The notes beneath the pieces are model-generated. The model was not told where the DNA came from and searched no databases. It saw nothing but the letters and a program-made list of their open reading frames with translations. Positions 32,921 through 41,629 of a stretch of DNA of 45,728 nt are shown one piece after another. Every line of letters starts with the position of its first letter. Position 1 is the first letter of the stretch. A program made the translations under genes and the position numbers. The stretch comes from an uncultured Alphaproteobacteria bacterium (lineage in GTDB: Bacteria; Pseudomonadota; Alphaproteobacteria; HIMB59; GCA-002718135): positions 1 to 45,728 of the forward strand of contig CACIIL010000009.1 of assembly GCA_902586695.1 (NCBI GenBank). The letters are read 5' to 3'.

Positions 32921-34855
32921 ATGGCATCTCGGTCTTTAAGAAATAGACTTGGTGAATCAACTAATATTTGGCCTGGATTTGTAGATGTTTTAGCAACTTT
33001 ATTAATTGTTATTATTTTTGTACTTATGGTTTTTACTGTTTCTCAGATATATTTGAGTGATGCTATTTCAGGCAGGGATAAAGCATTACAAGAATTAAGA
33101 TTACAAATAACAGAACTTTCTAAACTCTTACAATCAGAAGTAACTGAAAAAAAAGAAGTTCTTAAAAGTTTATCAGATACAGAGTCACAGTTAAGTGGAG
33201 TTAAAAAAGATTTGCAACAACAACAACTTCTTTCTGAAGAATTGCAGACTGATGTTGCAAAGAAAAGTAGTGAAATATTTGTTCAAGAACAAAATATTAT
33301 TGCTCTTTCTGATCAAATTTCTCAACTTTTGAGTGAATTAAGAATTGTTGCAAAAGCTTTAGAAGTCTATGAAGGTATAGATAATGCTATTTTAAATACA
33401 GACGGCTTAGGTGAAAAAATAAATAAAGCTTTAGCTACTCGTATCGATCAGTTGAAGACTCTAAATTCTAAATTAGATGAAACAAATCAAAAACTTTCTA
33501 TTAGTGAGACTAATCTTAATAAAAATATTAATGAATTAAATTCAGTAAATGAAAAATTAGCATCAAATGAAAAAATATTAGAAAATAAAATAAATGAATT
33601 AAATTCAGTAAATGAAAAATTAGCATTCAATGAAAAAATATTAGAAAATAAAATAGCAGAATTAAAGATAAAAAATGATAATTTATTAGCTATTAATGAA
33701 AGTTTAGGGATTGAAGATGGAGGAATTATTGAACAACTTAATGCTATAAAAGTTAAGAATCAAAAACTTGAAAAATTAAATCAAGATTTACTAATTTCAC
33801 AGCAAGAAACTAAAGACACTTTAAGTCTTTTGGAAAAAACAAATTTAGATCTAGTATTGAGAGATGAAGAGTTACAAAATCAGATAAACCAATATCAGGA
33901 ACTTACGAATGATTTATTAGAGATAAATGATAGCCTTGGTCTTAAGGACGCAACACTTCAAGAGCAATTAGAAGCGATAAGATTTAAAAATCAAGAGCTA
34001 GCAAGACTTAATCAAAATCTAATTAATAAAGATAATACTATCTTTGATTTAAGAGGCAAAATAATTGAGTTAAATAATGTTTTGTCAATTTCTGATGATA
34101 AAAGAATAGAGCAAGAGTTAGAAATAGCACTATTGAAAAGAAATATTGAAAATGTTGAGGATGATCGAGCTAAAGAAAATGAAATTTCACGCAGTAAAGT
34201 TGAGCAAATGCAAGTTGAGGCATCTCAAACTTTTGAACAAATTTCAATTTTATCAAATGAAATTGAAAATTTAAAAAATGAAATATTAATTTTGAATAGG
34301 GCTTTAGAAGCCAGTGAAATAGAAACTGCATCCAAAAATTTAGAAATTGAAATTTTGGGTGAAAGATTAAATAAAGCATTAACTTCTGAGATATTTGAAT
34401 TACAAAAATATCGATCTGAATTTTTTGGTAAATTACAGTCTTTATTGGGTGACAGAGATGATATTAAAGTCGTAGGTGATAGATTTATTTTTGAATCAGA
34501 ATTATTATTTGACTCTGCTTCAGCAAATCTGCAAGAAAATGGAAAGGCTAAATTAAAAGAAATTGCAATTACGTTAATGGAAACTACAAATGAAATACCA
34601 ACAGGTATTGATTGGATAATTCAAGTAGAGGGACATACTGATAAAAGACCTATTAACACGCAACAATTCCCATCTAACTGGGAGTTATCTACTGCTAGAG
34701 CAAATTCTGTTTTAAAATTATTGCTTGAAATTGGTTTCGCACCAAAAAGACTTGCAGCAGCGGGCTATGGAGAATTTTATCCTATAAGTGATGGGGAAAG
34801 CAAAGAAGATTACCAACAAAATAGAAGAATTGAATTAAAATTAACTTCCAGATAG
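32921..34855 (+). CDS. MotB-like protein with long coiled coil and OmpA peptidoglycan-binding domain
   Basis: 644 residues. One N-terminal membrane helix, NIWPGFVDVLATLLIVIIFVLMVF, carries D22 at the position of the MotB proton-binding aspartate. Residues about 50-510 are predicted coiled coil, rich in E, L, K, N and Q, with a tandem 21-residue repeat. The last 125 residues form an OmpA/MotB domain (FESELLFDSASANL, VEGHTDKRPI, WELSTARANSVLKLL, AAGYGEFYP, NRRIELKL) that binds peptidoglycan. The periplasmic coil of about 460 residues is unusually long and could span to the cell wall. It works with the preceding channel gene. Confidence 0.88.
   Translation: MASRSLRNRLGESTNIWPGFVDVLATLLIVIIFVLMVFTVSQIYLSDAISGRDKALQELRLQITELSKLLQSEVTEKKEVLKSLSDTESQLSGVKKDLQQQQLLSEELQTDVAKKSSEIFVQEQNIIALSDQISQLLSELRIVAKALEVYEGIDNAILNTDGLGEKINKALATRIDQLKTLNSKLDETNQKLSISETNLNKNINELNSVNEKLASNEKILENKINELNSVNEKLAFNEKILENKIAELKIKNDNLLAINESLGIEDGGIIEQLNAIKVKNQKLEKLNQDLLISQQETKDTLSLLEKTNLDLVLRDEELQNQINQYQELTNDLLEINDSLGLKDATLQEQLEAIRFKNQELARLNQNLINKDNTIFDLRGKIIELNNVLSISDDKRIEQELEIALLKRNIENVEDDRAKENEISRSKVEQMQVEASQTFEQISILSNEIENLKNEILILNRALEASEIETASKNLEIEILGERLNKALTSEIFELQKYRSEFFGKLQSLLGDRDDIKVVGDRFIFESELLFDSASANLQENGKAKLKEIAITLMETTNEIPTGIDWIIQVEGHTDKRPINTQQFPSNWELSTARANSVLKLLLEIGFAPKRLAAAGYGEFYPISDGESKEDYQQNRRIELKLTSR
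33527..33652 (+). repeat. Tandem 63-base repeat, two copies, inside the coiled-coil gene
   Basis: Two adjacent in-frame copies (33527-33589 and 33590-33652) encode INELNSVNEKLAxNEKILEN-K, differing at one internal residue (S or F). A partial third copy may follow. The near-identical DNA points to a recent duplication that lengthens the coiled coil by three heptads. Confidence 0.85.
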
Positions 34856-34896
34856 GTGCCTTAAATTTAACATAAAGTTTTCTTATTCTGATAAAA

Positions 34897-35397
34897 ATGA
34901 GATTACTTGTCTTTATAATATTTGCAATGCTATCATATAACGCTTACGCTGGATGTGATGATCAACCATCTAATGAAGTTGATTGGACAAATTGCAATTT
35001 TGTTGAAAATCTTGATTTGATTGGTGTAGGTTTAGCTAATGCAAAGATGTCAGGTGTCAATCTATCTTTAGCTAATTTAGAAAAATCTCAGTTAAATAAC
35101 TCTGATCTTTCTGTTGGAAATTTTATATTTGCCAATTTCAGTAATTCAAATTTATATGCTTCTAATTTGCAAGGTGCTAATTGTAATAATGCAAATTTTG
35201 AAAATGCTAATTTAGCAAAGGTTAATTTTGAAGGAGCAAATCTTTTTACATCATCATTTAAGGGCGCTAATCTATATGAAGCAAATCTATTAGGTGCAAA
35301 TATTTCAGGAGCAATTTTTGATGAAGCTAATCTTTCAAGTGCAATTTGGGTTGATGGAAAAAAATGTGCTTTAGGCTCAATTGGAACCTGTAATTAA
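34897..35397 (+). CDS. Secreted pentapeptide-repeat protein
   Basis: 166 residues. A signal peptide covers residues 1-18 (LLVFIIFAMLSYNAYA) with a cysteine soon after (GCDD). About 18 pentapeptides of the A(N/D)Lxx type follow (for example ANLEKS, ANLAKVNFEGANLF), predicted to form a right-handed quadrilateral beta helix. A C-terminal CALGSIGTC could make a disulfide. The function is unknown. The signal peptide rules out gyrase protection like Qnr. It follows the OmpA-like gene by 41 bases and may belong to the same envelope unit. Confidence 0.85.
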   Translation: MRLLVFIIFAMLSYNAYAGCDDQPSNEVDWTNCNFVENLDLIGVGLANAKMSGVNLSLANLEKSQLNNSDLSVGNFIFANFSNSNLYASNLQGANCNNANFENANLAKVNFEGANLFTSSFKGANLYEANLLGANISGAIFDEANLSSAIWVDGKKCALGSIGTCN

Positions 35398-35471
35398 ATT
35401 TGACTATTATAATATTTTTTTAAATATCTAATTTACTTTTTAATGAATTTAATGCAGACACTAGATTTATT

Positions 35472-36374
35472 ATGGGCAATAATAATTATTTTTATGCATT
35501 TGTAGTTGTTTTTTTAGCTGGTTTATTATGGAGTTTTGGAGCAGTAGTTGTTCGTTATATGCACGATGCTAATTATTATGTTTTCCAATACTTATTTTAT
35601 AGAGGTATTTCAATCGCAATAATATTAATTGGATATTTATTTATAAAAGAAGGATTTAAATTTTATAAAAATTTTTTTAATATTGGTTTATCTGGAATTT
35701 TAGGAGGTTTATTTCTTGCTACAGCATTCACTGGTTTTATTTATTCAATTACAATAACTACTGCTGCAGTTACCCTTTTTATGCTAGCTGCAATGCCATT
35801 TATTGCAGCCATTGTTGGATATTTTTTTCTAGGTGAATTACTCTCAAAATCAACGCTAATATCAATGATTTTAGCTTTTATAGGTGTTATTATTATGATT
35901 GTTAATGACAGTATGCTCGGTACTGCTTTAGGAGCATTGATAGGCTTTGTATCAGCTAGCGGTTTTGCTTTATATACTGTTACTTTGCGTTGGAAACCTC
36001 AAACACCAAAATTTACTACAGTTATTCTTGCAGGATTATTTTGCGCAACCTTTTCTTTATTTATGTTAGATTTTTCTTTTGAAACTTTTGAGCAAATGCC
36101 AATTAAAAATTCTTATTTAAGTTTATTGCATGGCTTAATAGTTGCAAGTGGATTGATACTATACAGTTTAGGTGCAAGATATTTGCCTGCAGCTGAATTA
36201 GCCTTATTATCATTAATGGAAGTTGTTGGAGGTGTTTTGTGGGTCTGGATACCAATTTTTGGAATTAATGAACAACCAACATTGACTGTAATTTTAGGAG
36301 GAATTATTATTACTTTAGCAGTCTGTTACCATGGGTTAAGTACCAAAATCAAAAGGCATCCTATAACGCAATAA
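35472..36374 (+). CDS. EamA-family (DMT) permease
   Basis: 300 residues with ten predicted helices in two EamA repeats (about 5-140 and 150-290). VFLAGLLWSFGAVVVRYMHDANYYVFQYLFYRG opens the first repeat. PFIAAIVGYFFLGELLSKSTLISMILAFIGVIIMI is the classic end of it. It probably exports a small metabolite; the substrate is unknown. It is a second member of the family in this window (see 9991-10890) but clearly not a recent duplicate. It converges with the hydroxylase-like gene. Confidence 0.9.
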   Translation: MGNNNYFYAFVVVFLAGLLWSFGAVVVRYMHDANYYVFQYLFYRGISIAIILIGYLFIKEGFKFYKNFFNIGLSGILGGLFLATAFTGFIYSITITTAAVTLFMLAAMPFIAAIVGYFFLGELLSKSTLISMILAFIGVIIMIVNDSMLGTALGALIGFVSASGFALYTVTLRWKPQTPKFTTVILAGLFCATFSLFMLDFSFETFEQMPIKNSYLSLLHGLIVASGLILYSLGARYLPAAELALLSLMEVVGGVLWVWIPIFGINEQPTLTVILGGIIITLAVCYHGLSTKIKRHPITQ

Positions 36375-36395
36375 TGATTTATATTTATTAAAAAT

Positions 36396-37031
36396 TTATT
36401 CCATTAAAGTTGATACCAAATGCAATCTGTCAATTTCTCCACCATTAAAAAAATTATGGTATTTTGTATTATCAGTTATATAAACTGAACCATCAGCAGG
36501 CATATGGAAACTTTCATCTTCTATAACCATTCTACAGCCAGGGTTAGTAATTATGGGTATATGAATTCTTCTCTCGGGATCTCTGTGCCAACTTAAACAT
36601 GATCTAGGAGGTTTCATTAAAAATCTCATTCTTCCTATTTTCCATTCTGCACTTATTGTATTATGTACCTCTTCAATATAAGTTCCCCTAAAAGGTTTAC
36701 AAACTTCAGAATATTCTTCTTCATCAATAGAATCTAATCGCTCCTCCTCCTCCCAATTTGAAGAGGGAAAAGTCCAGTATTTACCTCTTATGTTTCCACC
36801 ACTTATTGATTTAGGATCATTCGGTTTTTGGTTTACACATATTGCATTAAAATCATATAAGCTTGGATCATCTTTTGACCAATTTTTTATTTGATAAAAT
36901 ATAGTTAAAAACTCTGCTTTGACTTTTTCTATATTAAAGTTGAATTTATCATATTTTTCTAAGTATTTAGATTTTTTGACAAATTTTAAAGGTTTACCCT
37001 GATCAGACTCACTTGTAGTTTTTGTATTCAT
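36396..37031 (-). CDS. Aspartyl/asparaginyl beta-hydroxylase-like 2-oxoglutarate oxygenase
   Basis: 211 residues. The C-terminal half has the iron-binding H149-R-D151 in SWHRDPERRIHIPI and the distal H192 in KYHNFFNGG, with R155 or R202 as 2-oxoglutarate anchor candidates. FHMPADGSVYITDNTKYHNF is typical of the AspH cupin fold. The first 40 residues are polar and low in conservation. The substrate may be a protein side chain or a free amino acid; this cannot be told. It is divergent from the heme operon across a 93-base gap. Confidence 0.75.
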   Translation of the reverse strand: MNTKTTSESDQGKPLKFVKKSKYLEKYDKFNFNIEKVKAEFLTIFYQIKNWSKDDPSLYDFNAICVNQKPNDPKSISGGNIRGKYWTFPSSNWEEEERLDSIDEEEYSEVCKPFRGTYIEEVHNTISAEWKIGRMRFLMKPPRSCLSWHRDPERRIHIPIITNPGCRMVIEDESFHMPADGSVYITDNTKYHNFFNGGEIDRLHLVSTLME

Positions 37032-37051
37032 AACTATTTATATATCACTGA

Positions 37052-37079
37052 TTGAGGCAAAAAGTCATGTGTTTATAAT
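37052..37079 (+). promoter_or_regulatory. Promoter of the heme operon
   Basis: TTGAGG (37052-37057), a 16-base spacer and a perfect TATAAT (37074-37079). Transcription would start near 37086, about 39 bases before hemC. I see no obvious Irr or Fur box. Confidence 0.6.
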
Positions 37080-37124
37080 ACCATTTTAATTGCTTTTTAG
37101 TCGCACTCTTATATTTGTTTTCTA

Positions 37125-38651
37125 ATGAATTTATTAAGTAAAGTAAGAATTTTATCTAGGAAAAGTGATTTAGCTATTATTCAATCAATGCAAGTAGGAA
37201 ATGCCTTACAAAAAAAATTTCCAAATCTTTCAATAGAATACATGACTAAATCTACAGCCGGAGATAAAGATCTTAAAACCCCTCTCTCTGAAATGCCTAA
37301 TCCAGGAGTTTTTACTGATGATTTACGAAAGGAATTAATAAAAAATAATTGTGATATAGTAGTTCATTCTTGGAAAGATCTACCACTTGATTTGGGAAAG
37401 TCTACAATTATAGCAGGAACTTTAAATAGAGAAGATCAAAGAGATATAATATTTGTTAATAAAAAAAATCTCAATAAAATAAAAGTTTCTAAATCAATAA
37501 GTATTTTATCTTCATCACCTAGAAGAATATACAATTTAAAAAGTTTTATACCCAAATATTTTCCCTTTCAATTAGAAAATATTAATTTTGAAAACATTAG
37601 AGGCAATATTCCAACTCGTTTTAGAAAATTCTTAGAAAACGATTTAGACTCAATTGTAATTGCAAAAGCAGCCATAGACAGGTTGATTGCAAATCCTTTT
37701 CCAGAATTTATAAATTTATCAAATCAAATTAAAAATTATATTGATAAGTGCATTTGGATGATTACCCCTTTATCTTTAAACCCCACATCCCCCGGTCAAG
37801 GATCTCTAGGAATAGAAATAAATAAAGAAAATACAAAATTAAGTAATGCAATTTCTAATATTTCAGAATCAAAAGATATTAAATTTGTAAATATGGAAAG
37901 AAAAATTTTAAAAAATTATGGGGGCGGTTGTCATCAAAAAATAGGAGTTAGTTTTTTTGAAACTAATAATGGAATAATACATTCAGAAAAAGGTGAAACG
38001 GAAGAAGGAAAAAAATTTTATGAATGGAAAATTCATCAACATAGAAAAATAAATGCTAAAAAAATAGATCCTAAATATATTTTCCCATTTAATATTAAAG
38101 ATTATAGTTTTTTTGATAGAATAGAGATAGAAGAAAATATTAATAAAATTTCTAAAATAAATGATCATTGTATTTGGATTTCAAGAAAATCATCTTTGCC
38201 TAAGGGAATAAATATTCCTAAAAATAATATTATATGGACTAGTGGTCTTAAAACCTGGAAAGCTCTTGCTGATAGAGGATTATGGGTAAATGGATGTGCT
38301 GATGGCTTAGGAGAAGATTTGGATCCTAATATTTCCTCTTTAATTTCTCTCCCATGGATTAAATTAACTCATGATACTGCCCCAAATAGTAAAATTAAAA
38401 AAATACTTAAAACATATAAATTGCTTGAAAAAACTAATTCCTTTGATTTTAAGGAAAAAAAGTATTTTTTTTGGATGAGCTCATCCGCTTTTAATTTAGC
38501 AGTAAAGAATAATCCTATTATTTTAGACGCATATCATGCATGTGGACCAGGTAATACCTATAAAGAAATAAAAAAAGTGATAAAAGACCCAACCAAATTA
38601 TATGTATATCTATCATATGAGGATTGGAAAAAGGAAATAACTAATGAATAA
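37125..38651 (+). CDS. hemC: Hydroxymethylbilane synthase with C-terminal HemD-like extension
   Basis: 508 residues, against about 310 for normal HemC. The N-terminal part has RILSRKSDLAIIQS, TAGDKDLKTPL, GVFTDDL and VVHSWKDLPLDL (active-site aspartate), and the dipyrromethane cofactor cysteine C269 in YGGGCHQKIG. It polymerises four porphobilinogens. Residues from about 340 on form a second unit (IIWTSGLKTWKAL, WVNGCADGLGE, FFWMSSSAFNLAV, YHACGPGNTYKEI) that resembles uroporphyrinogen-III synthase, though at about 170 residues it is shorter than the usual 240-250. The rest of the pathway is encoded in this cluster and no other hemD is present, so a fusion is a good explanation. It overlaps hemB by 8 bases. 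Confidence 0.88.
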   Translation: MNLLSKVRILSRKSDLAIIQSMQVGNALQKKFPNLSIEYMTKSTAGDKDLKTPLSEMPNPGVFTDDLRKELIKNNCDIVVHSWKDLPLDLGKSTIIAGTLNREDQRDIIFVNKKNLNKIKVSKSISILSSSPRRIYNLKSFIPKYFPFQLENINFENIRGNIPTRFRKFLENDLDSIVIAKAAIDRLIANPFPEFINLSNQIKNYIDKCIWMITPLSLNPTSPGQGSLGIEINKENTKLSNAISNISESKDIKFVNMERKILKNYGGGCHQKIGVSFFETNNGIIHSEKGETEEGKKFYEWKIHQHRKINAKKIDPKYIFPFNIKDYSFFDRIEIEENINKISKINDHCIWISRKSSLPKGINIPKNNIIWTSGLKTWKALADRGLWVNGCADGLGEDLDPNISSLISLPWIKLTHDTAPNSKIKKILKTYKLLEKTNSFDFKEKKYFFWMSSSAFNLAVKNNPIILDAYHACGPGNTYKEIKKVIKDPTKLYVYLSYEDWKKEITNE

Positions 38652-39606
38652 AATGTTAATGAGATTAAAGAGGAATAATATTTTGCGTAATATGTGCGTA
38701 GAAACTACCTTTTTAAAAGATCAAATTATACAACCAATTTTTATTAGTAATCAGGTAGATGTAAAAAAAGAAATTCCTGGCATACCTAGTAACTATGTTA
38801 TGAATTTAAATGATTCAATTAAACAAATAGAAAGTGATTTAGAAAATCAACAAAGAAATTTTTTAATTTTTATGATTCCATCACATAAAAGCGAATTTGA
38901 TTTTAATTTAGAATTTCAGCAAAAAGTTATATTAAAAATAAAAGAAACATTTAAAAATGAAATATTTTTATGGGCAGATGTTTGTCTTTGTTCAATGACT
39001 ACACATGGTCATTGTTGTATATTTGATAATAACAAAAATATAGATTTAAATAAAAGTTTATCTAGTCTTTCTGAAGTAGCTCTAAGTTATAGCCAAGCAG
39101 GAGTTGATGGAATCTCTCCTAGTGACATGATGGATGGAAGAACAAGTTCTATAAGAAAAATTTTAGATGATAATAGTTTTCACCTATTACCAATTATGAG
39201 CTACAGTACTAAGTTTGCTAGTAATTTTTATGGACCTTTTAGACATGCGGCTGATTCAAGCCCAACATTTGGTGATAGAAAACAATATCAACTAGATTAT
39301 AGAAATAAAAATGAAGCAATTAGAGCGTCTGTTAGATGTTTTGAAGAAGGTGCTGATTTGTTGATGGTTAAACCAGGTCAGGGATCAATAGATCTTATAG
39401 AAACTATAAAAAATAAAACTGGATTAATGGTAGGGGCTTATCAAGTTAGTGGAGAATATGCTGGAATAGCGTTAGCTGCAGAAAAAAATCTTTTAAATTT
39501 AAACGATGCACTATTAGAAAGTTGGCACGTAATGAAAAGAGCAGGGGCTCAATTTATTATATCTTATGGCGCAAGAAAATCTAAAGAATTAGGAATACGT
39601 GAGTAA
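38644..39606 (+). CDS. hemB: Delta-aminolevulinic acid dehydratase (porphobilinogen synthase)
   Basis: 320 residues. It joins two 5-aminolevulinates to porphobilinogen. The zinc-type cysteines C114, C116 and C124 are in DVCLCSMTTHGHC. MSYSTKFASNFYGPFRHAADSSP carries the first active-site lysine and LLMVKPGQ the Schiff-base lysine. GDRKQYQLDYRN and GAYQVSGEYA are also conserved. It overlaps both neighbours by 8 bases, consistent with translational coupling. Confidence 0.96.
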   Translation: MNKMLMRLKRNNILRNMCVETTFLKDQIIQPIFISNQVDVKKEIPGIPSNYVMNLNDSIKQIESDLENQQRNFLIFMIPSHKSEFDFNLEFQQKVILKIKETFKNEIFLWADVCLCSMTTHGHCCIFDNNKNIDLNKSLSSLSEVALSYSQAGVDGISPSDMMDGRTSSIRKILDDNSFHLLPIMSYSTKFASNFYGPFRHAADSSPTFGDRKQYQLDYRNKNEAIRASVRCFEEGADLLMVKPGQGSIDLIETIKNKTGLMVGAYQVSGEYAGIALAAEKNLLNLNDALLESWHVMKRAGAQFIISYGARKSKELGIRE

Positions 39607-40597
39607 TCATCAATTTAAAAACGCCTTAAATAGAGTTAATCAATCTATTCCACCGATTTGGTTTATGCGTCAAGCAGGAAGATATCATTCACATTATCAA
39701 AATTTAAAAAAAAAATATAGTTTTGAGCAATTATGTAAAACACCAGAATTAGCAGCTGAAGTTGCATGTGGTCCAATACAAGAATTTGATTATGACATAG
39801 CAATTTTGTTTAGTGATATTTTATTTTTGTTAGAAGGTCTCGGTCTTGAATTGACATTTGATCCTAAACCCAGATTCGGCTCTCTTATTAATTCAAAAAA
39901 TTTTAAAGATTTTAGCAATATCGATAAAGCGATAGAACATATGCATTTCCAATCAGAAGCAATAAAGTTAACTAGAGAAAAACTAGCAGATAACAAAAGT
40001 TTAATAGGTTTTGTCGGTGGACCATGGACTTTACTATGCTATGCTTTTGGTAAGGATCAAGTTAATTCAATAGATGCAAATAATCAATTAGAATTTCTGT
40101 CTAATACTGTTGTCCCTCTTTTAAAAAAAAATATTAAGTTACAACTTGATGCTGGTGCAGAAGTAGTAATGGTACTTGATAGTCAATTAAAAGATTTAAA
40201 TTCAAAAGATTTCAAAGATATTTATATTAATTTTTTAAATGATATAGCATCTACTTACCCAATGAAAATTGGATATTACTCAAAAGGTAAAAATGAAACA
40301 GATTTATACAATTGTTTTAAAATACCATTTGCTGGATTTGGTTATGATCATTCAATAAATTTGTCTAATGTATTTAATAATCAAAATACAGGATTTGTGC
40401 AGGGTAACTTTAACGAAGAATTAATGTTATTAGATACGGATATATTTCTTAAAAAACTAAAAGATTATATTAATCATATGAAATCCATTGAAAATCGTAA
40501 TGGGTGGATCTGTGGACTTGGGCATGGTATTAATAAAGATACACCTGAAAAAAATGTTCATTTATTTATAGAAAATATAAGAAAAGAATTTTGCTAA
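39599..40597 (+). CDS. hemE: Uroporphyrinogen decarboxylase
   Basis: 332 residues from a GTG start at 39599. It removes four carboxyl groups from uroporphyrinogen III. The N-terminal signature PPIWFMRQAGRYHSHYQ, ILFSDILFLLEGLGL with the catalytic aspartate, GFVGGPWTLLCYAF and the C-terminal GLGHGINKDTPEKNVHLF are diagnostic. It overlaps hemB by 8 bases. Confidence 0.96.
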   Translation: MSNHQFKNALNRVNQSIPPIWFMRQAGRYHSHYQNLKKKYSFEQLCKTPELAAEVACGPIQEFDYDIAILFSDILFLLEGLGLELTFDPKPRFGSLINSKNFKDFSNIDKAIEHMHFQSEAIKLTREKLADNKSLIGFVGGPWTLLCYAFGKDQVNSIDANNQLEFLSNTVVPLLKKNIKLQLDAGAEVVMVLDSQLKDLNSKDFKDIYINFLNDIASTYPMKIGYYSKGKNETDLYNCFKIPFAGFGYDHSINLSNVFNNQNTGFVQGNFNEELMLLDTDIFLKKLKDYINHMKSIENRNGWICGLGHGINKDTPEKNVHLFIENIRKEFC

Positions 40598-40603
40598 TTA
40601 GGT

Positions 40604-41629
40604 ATGGTTAAATATATTGGTGAAAAAGATTATGAGCACGGAAGTAAAGAAAAAACTGGTGTGCTTATAACAAATCTAGGTACCCCAGATGCTCCAGAAA
40701 GAAGAGAATTAAAAGTTTATCTTAACCAATTCTTATCAGATCCTAGGGTAATTGAACTTCCTAAATTTTTATGGCAAGCTATATTAAAGTTAGTAATTTT
40801 ACAAATAAGACCATCAAAATCTGCAAAATCTTATAAAAAAATTTGGACTAGTAACGGCTCACCACTATTGGATATTTCAAAAAGACAACTAGTTAAAATA
40901 AAATCAGCTTTCTCAAATTCTAATAAAAATATGGTTTTTGAATTAGGGATGAGATATGGAAATCCATCAATACAAGATGCATTAAACAAATTTCAAAAAA
41001 AACAAGTACGTAGATTATTAGTTTTACCAATGTATCCTCAATATTGTGCTGCTACTACAGGTAGTACATTTGATGAAGTGACAAATGTTTTACAAAAGTG
41101 GCGCTGGATTCCAGAAATGCGTTTTATTAACCAATATTTTGAGGAAAAAAATTATATTGAAGCACTTTCGAATTCTATAAAATCATTTTGGAAAAAATAT
41201 CCAAAACCTCAAAAGGTTATTTTTAGTTATCATGGCATACCTAAAAGATATTTAACTAATGGTGATCCGTATCATTGTTTTTGCCTTAAAACTACAAGAC
41301 TTGTAAAAGAACAGATGAAATTATCAGATAATGAAATTATGACAACATTCCAAAGTAGATTTGGACGTGAAGAATGGCTTAAGCCATATACAAGCGAAAC
41401 ATTAAAAGAATTACCAAAACAAGGAATTAAAAATATCCATATAATTTCTCCAGGTTTTAGTAGTGATTGTCTTGAGACACTTGAGGAACTTGAAGAAGAA
41501 AATAAAGAATATTTTATGGAATCTGGGGGAGAGTCCTACAAGTACATACCCTGCCTAAATGATAACGAAGATCATATTGATGTTTTTATTAATCTGATTA
41601 GAAAGCATACGCAAGGTTGGCCATTATGA
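40604..41629 (+). CDS. hemH: Ferrochelatase
   Basis: 341 residues. It inserts iron into protoporphyrin IX. GVLITNLGTPDAPERRELKVYLNQFLSDPRVIELP, YHGIPKRYLTNGDPYHCFCLKTTRLV (catalytic histidine), SRFGREEWLKPYT and the glutamates in SSDCLETLEELEEENKEYF are diagnostic. Cysteines in YHCFC and near SDCLE could bind the iron-sulfur cluster seen in some bacterial ferrochelatases. It ends by overlapping hemF as ATGA. Confidence 0.96.
   Translation: MVKYIGEKDYEHGSKEKTGVLITNLGTPDAPERRELKVYLNQFLSDPRVIELPKFLWQAILKLVILQIRPSKSAKSYKKIWTSNGSPLLDISKRQLVKIKSAFSNSNKNMVFELGMRYGNPSIQDALNKFQKKQVRRLLVLPMYPQYCAATTGSTFDEVTNVLQKWRWIPEMRFINQYFEEKNYIEALSNSIKSFWKKYPKPQKVIFSYHGIPKRYLTNGDPYHCFCLKTTRLVKEQMKLSDNEIMTTFQSRFGREEWLKPYTSETLKELPKQGIKNIHIISPGFSSDCLETLEELEEENKEYFMESGGESYKYIPCLNDNEDHIDVFINLIRKHTQGWPL

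Noticed and set aside
33527-33652. CRISPR-like repeat
   Set aside because: The two copies are adjacent without spacers and lie in frame within a protein-coding coiled coil.
34170-34379. 69-residue minus-strand frame inside the coiled-coil gene
   Set aside because: It is a shadow of the repetitive coiled coil and encodes low-complexity hydrophobic residues.
31878-34855. Zorya-like anti-phage system (ZorA/ZorB)
   Set aside because: Zorya also pairs a MotA-like with a MotB-like protein, but there the long tail is on ZorA and ZorB is short. Here the long coil is on the MotB-like protein, and no ZorC/D/E nuclease or helicase gene is nearby.
34897-35397. Qnr-like gyrase-protecting pentapeptide protein
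   Set aside because: The protein has a signal peptide and so is exported, and it is too short to make the Qnr dimer.
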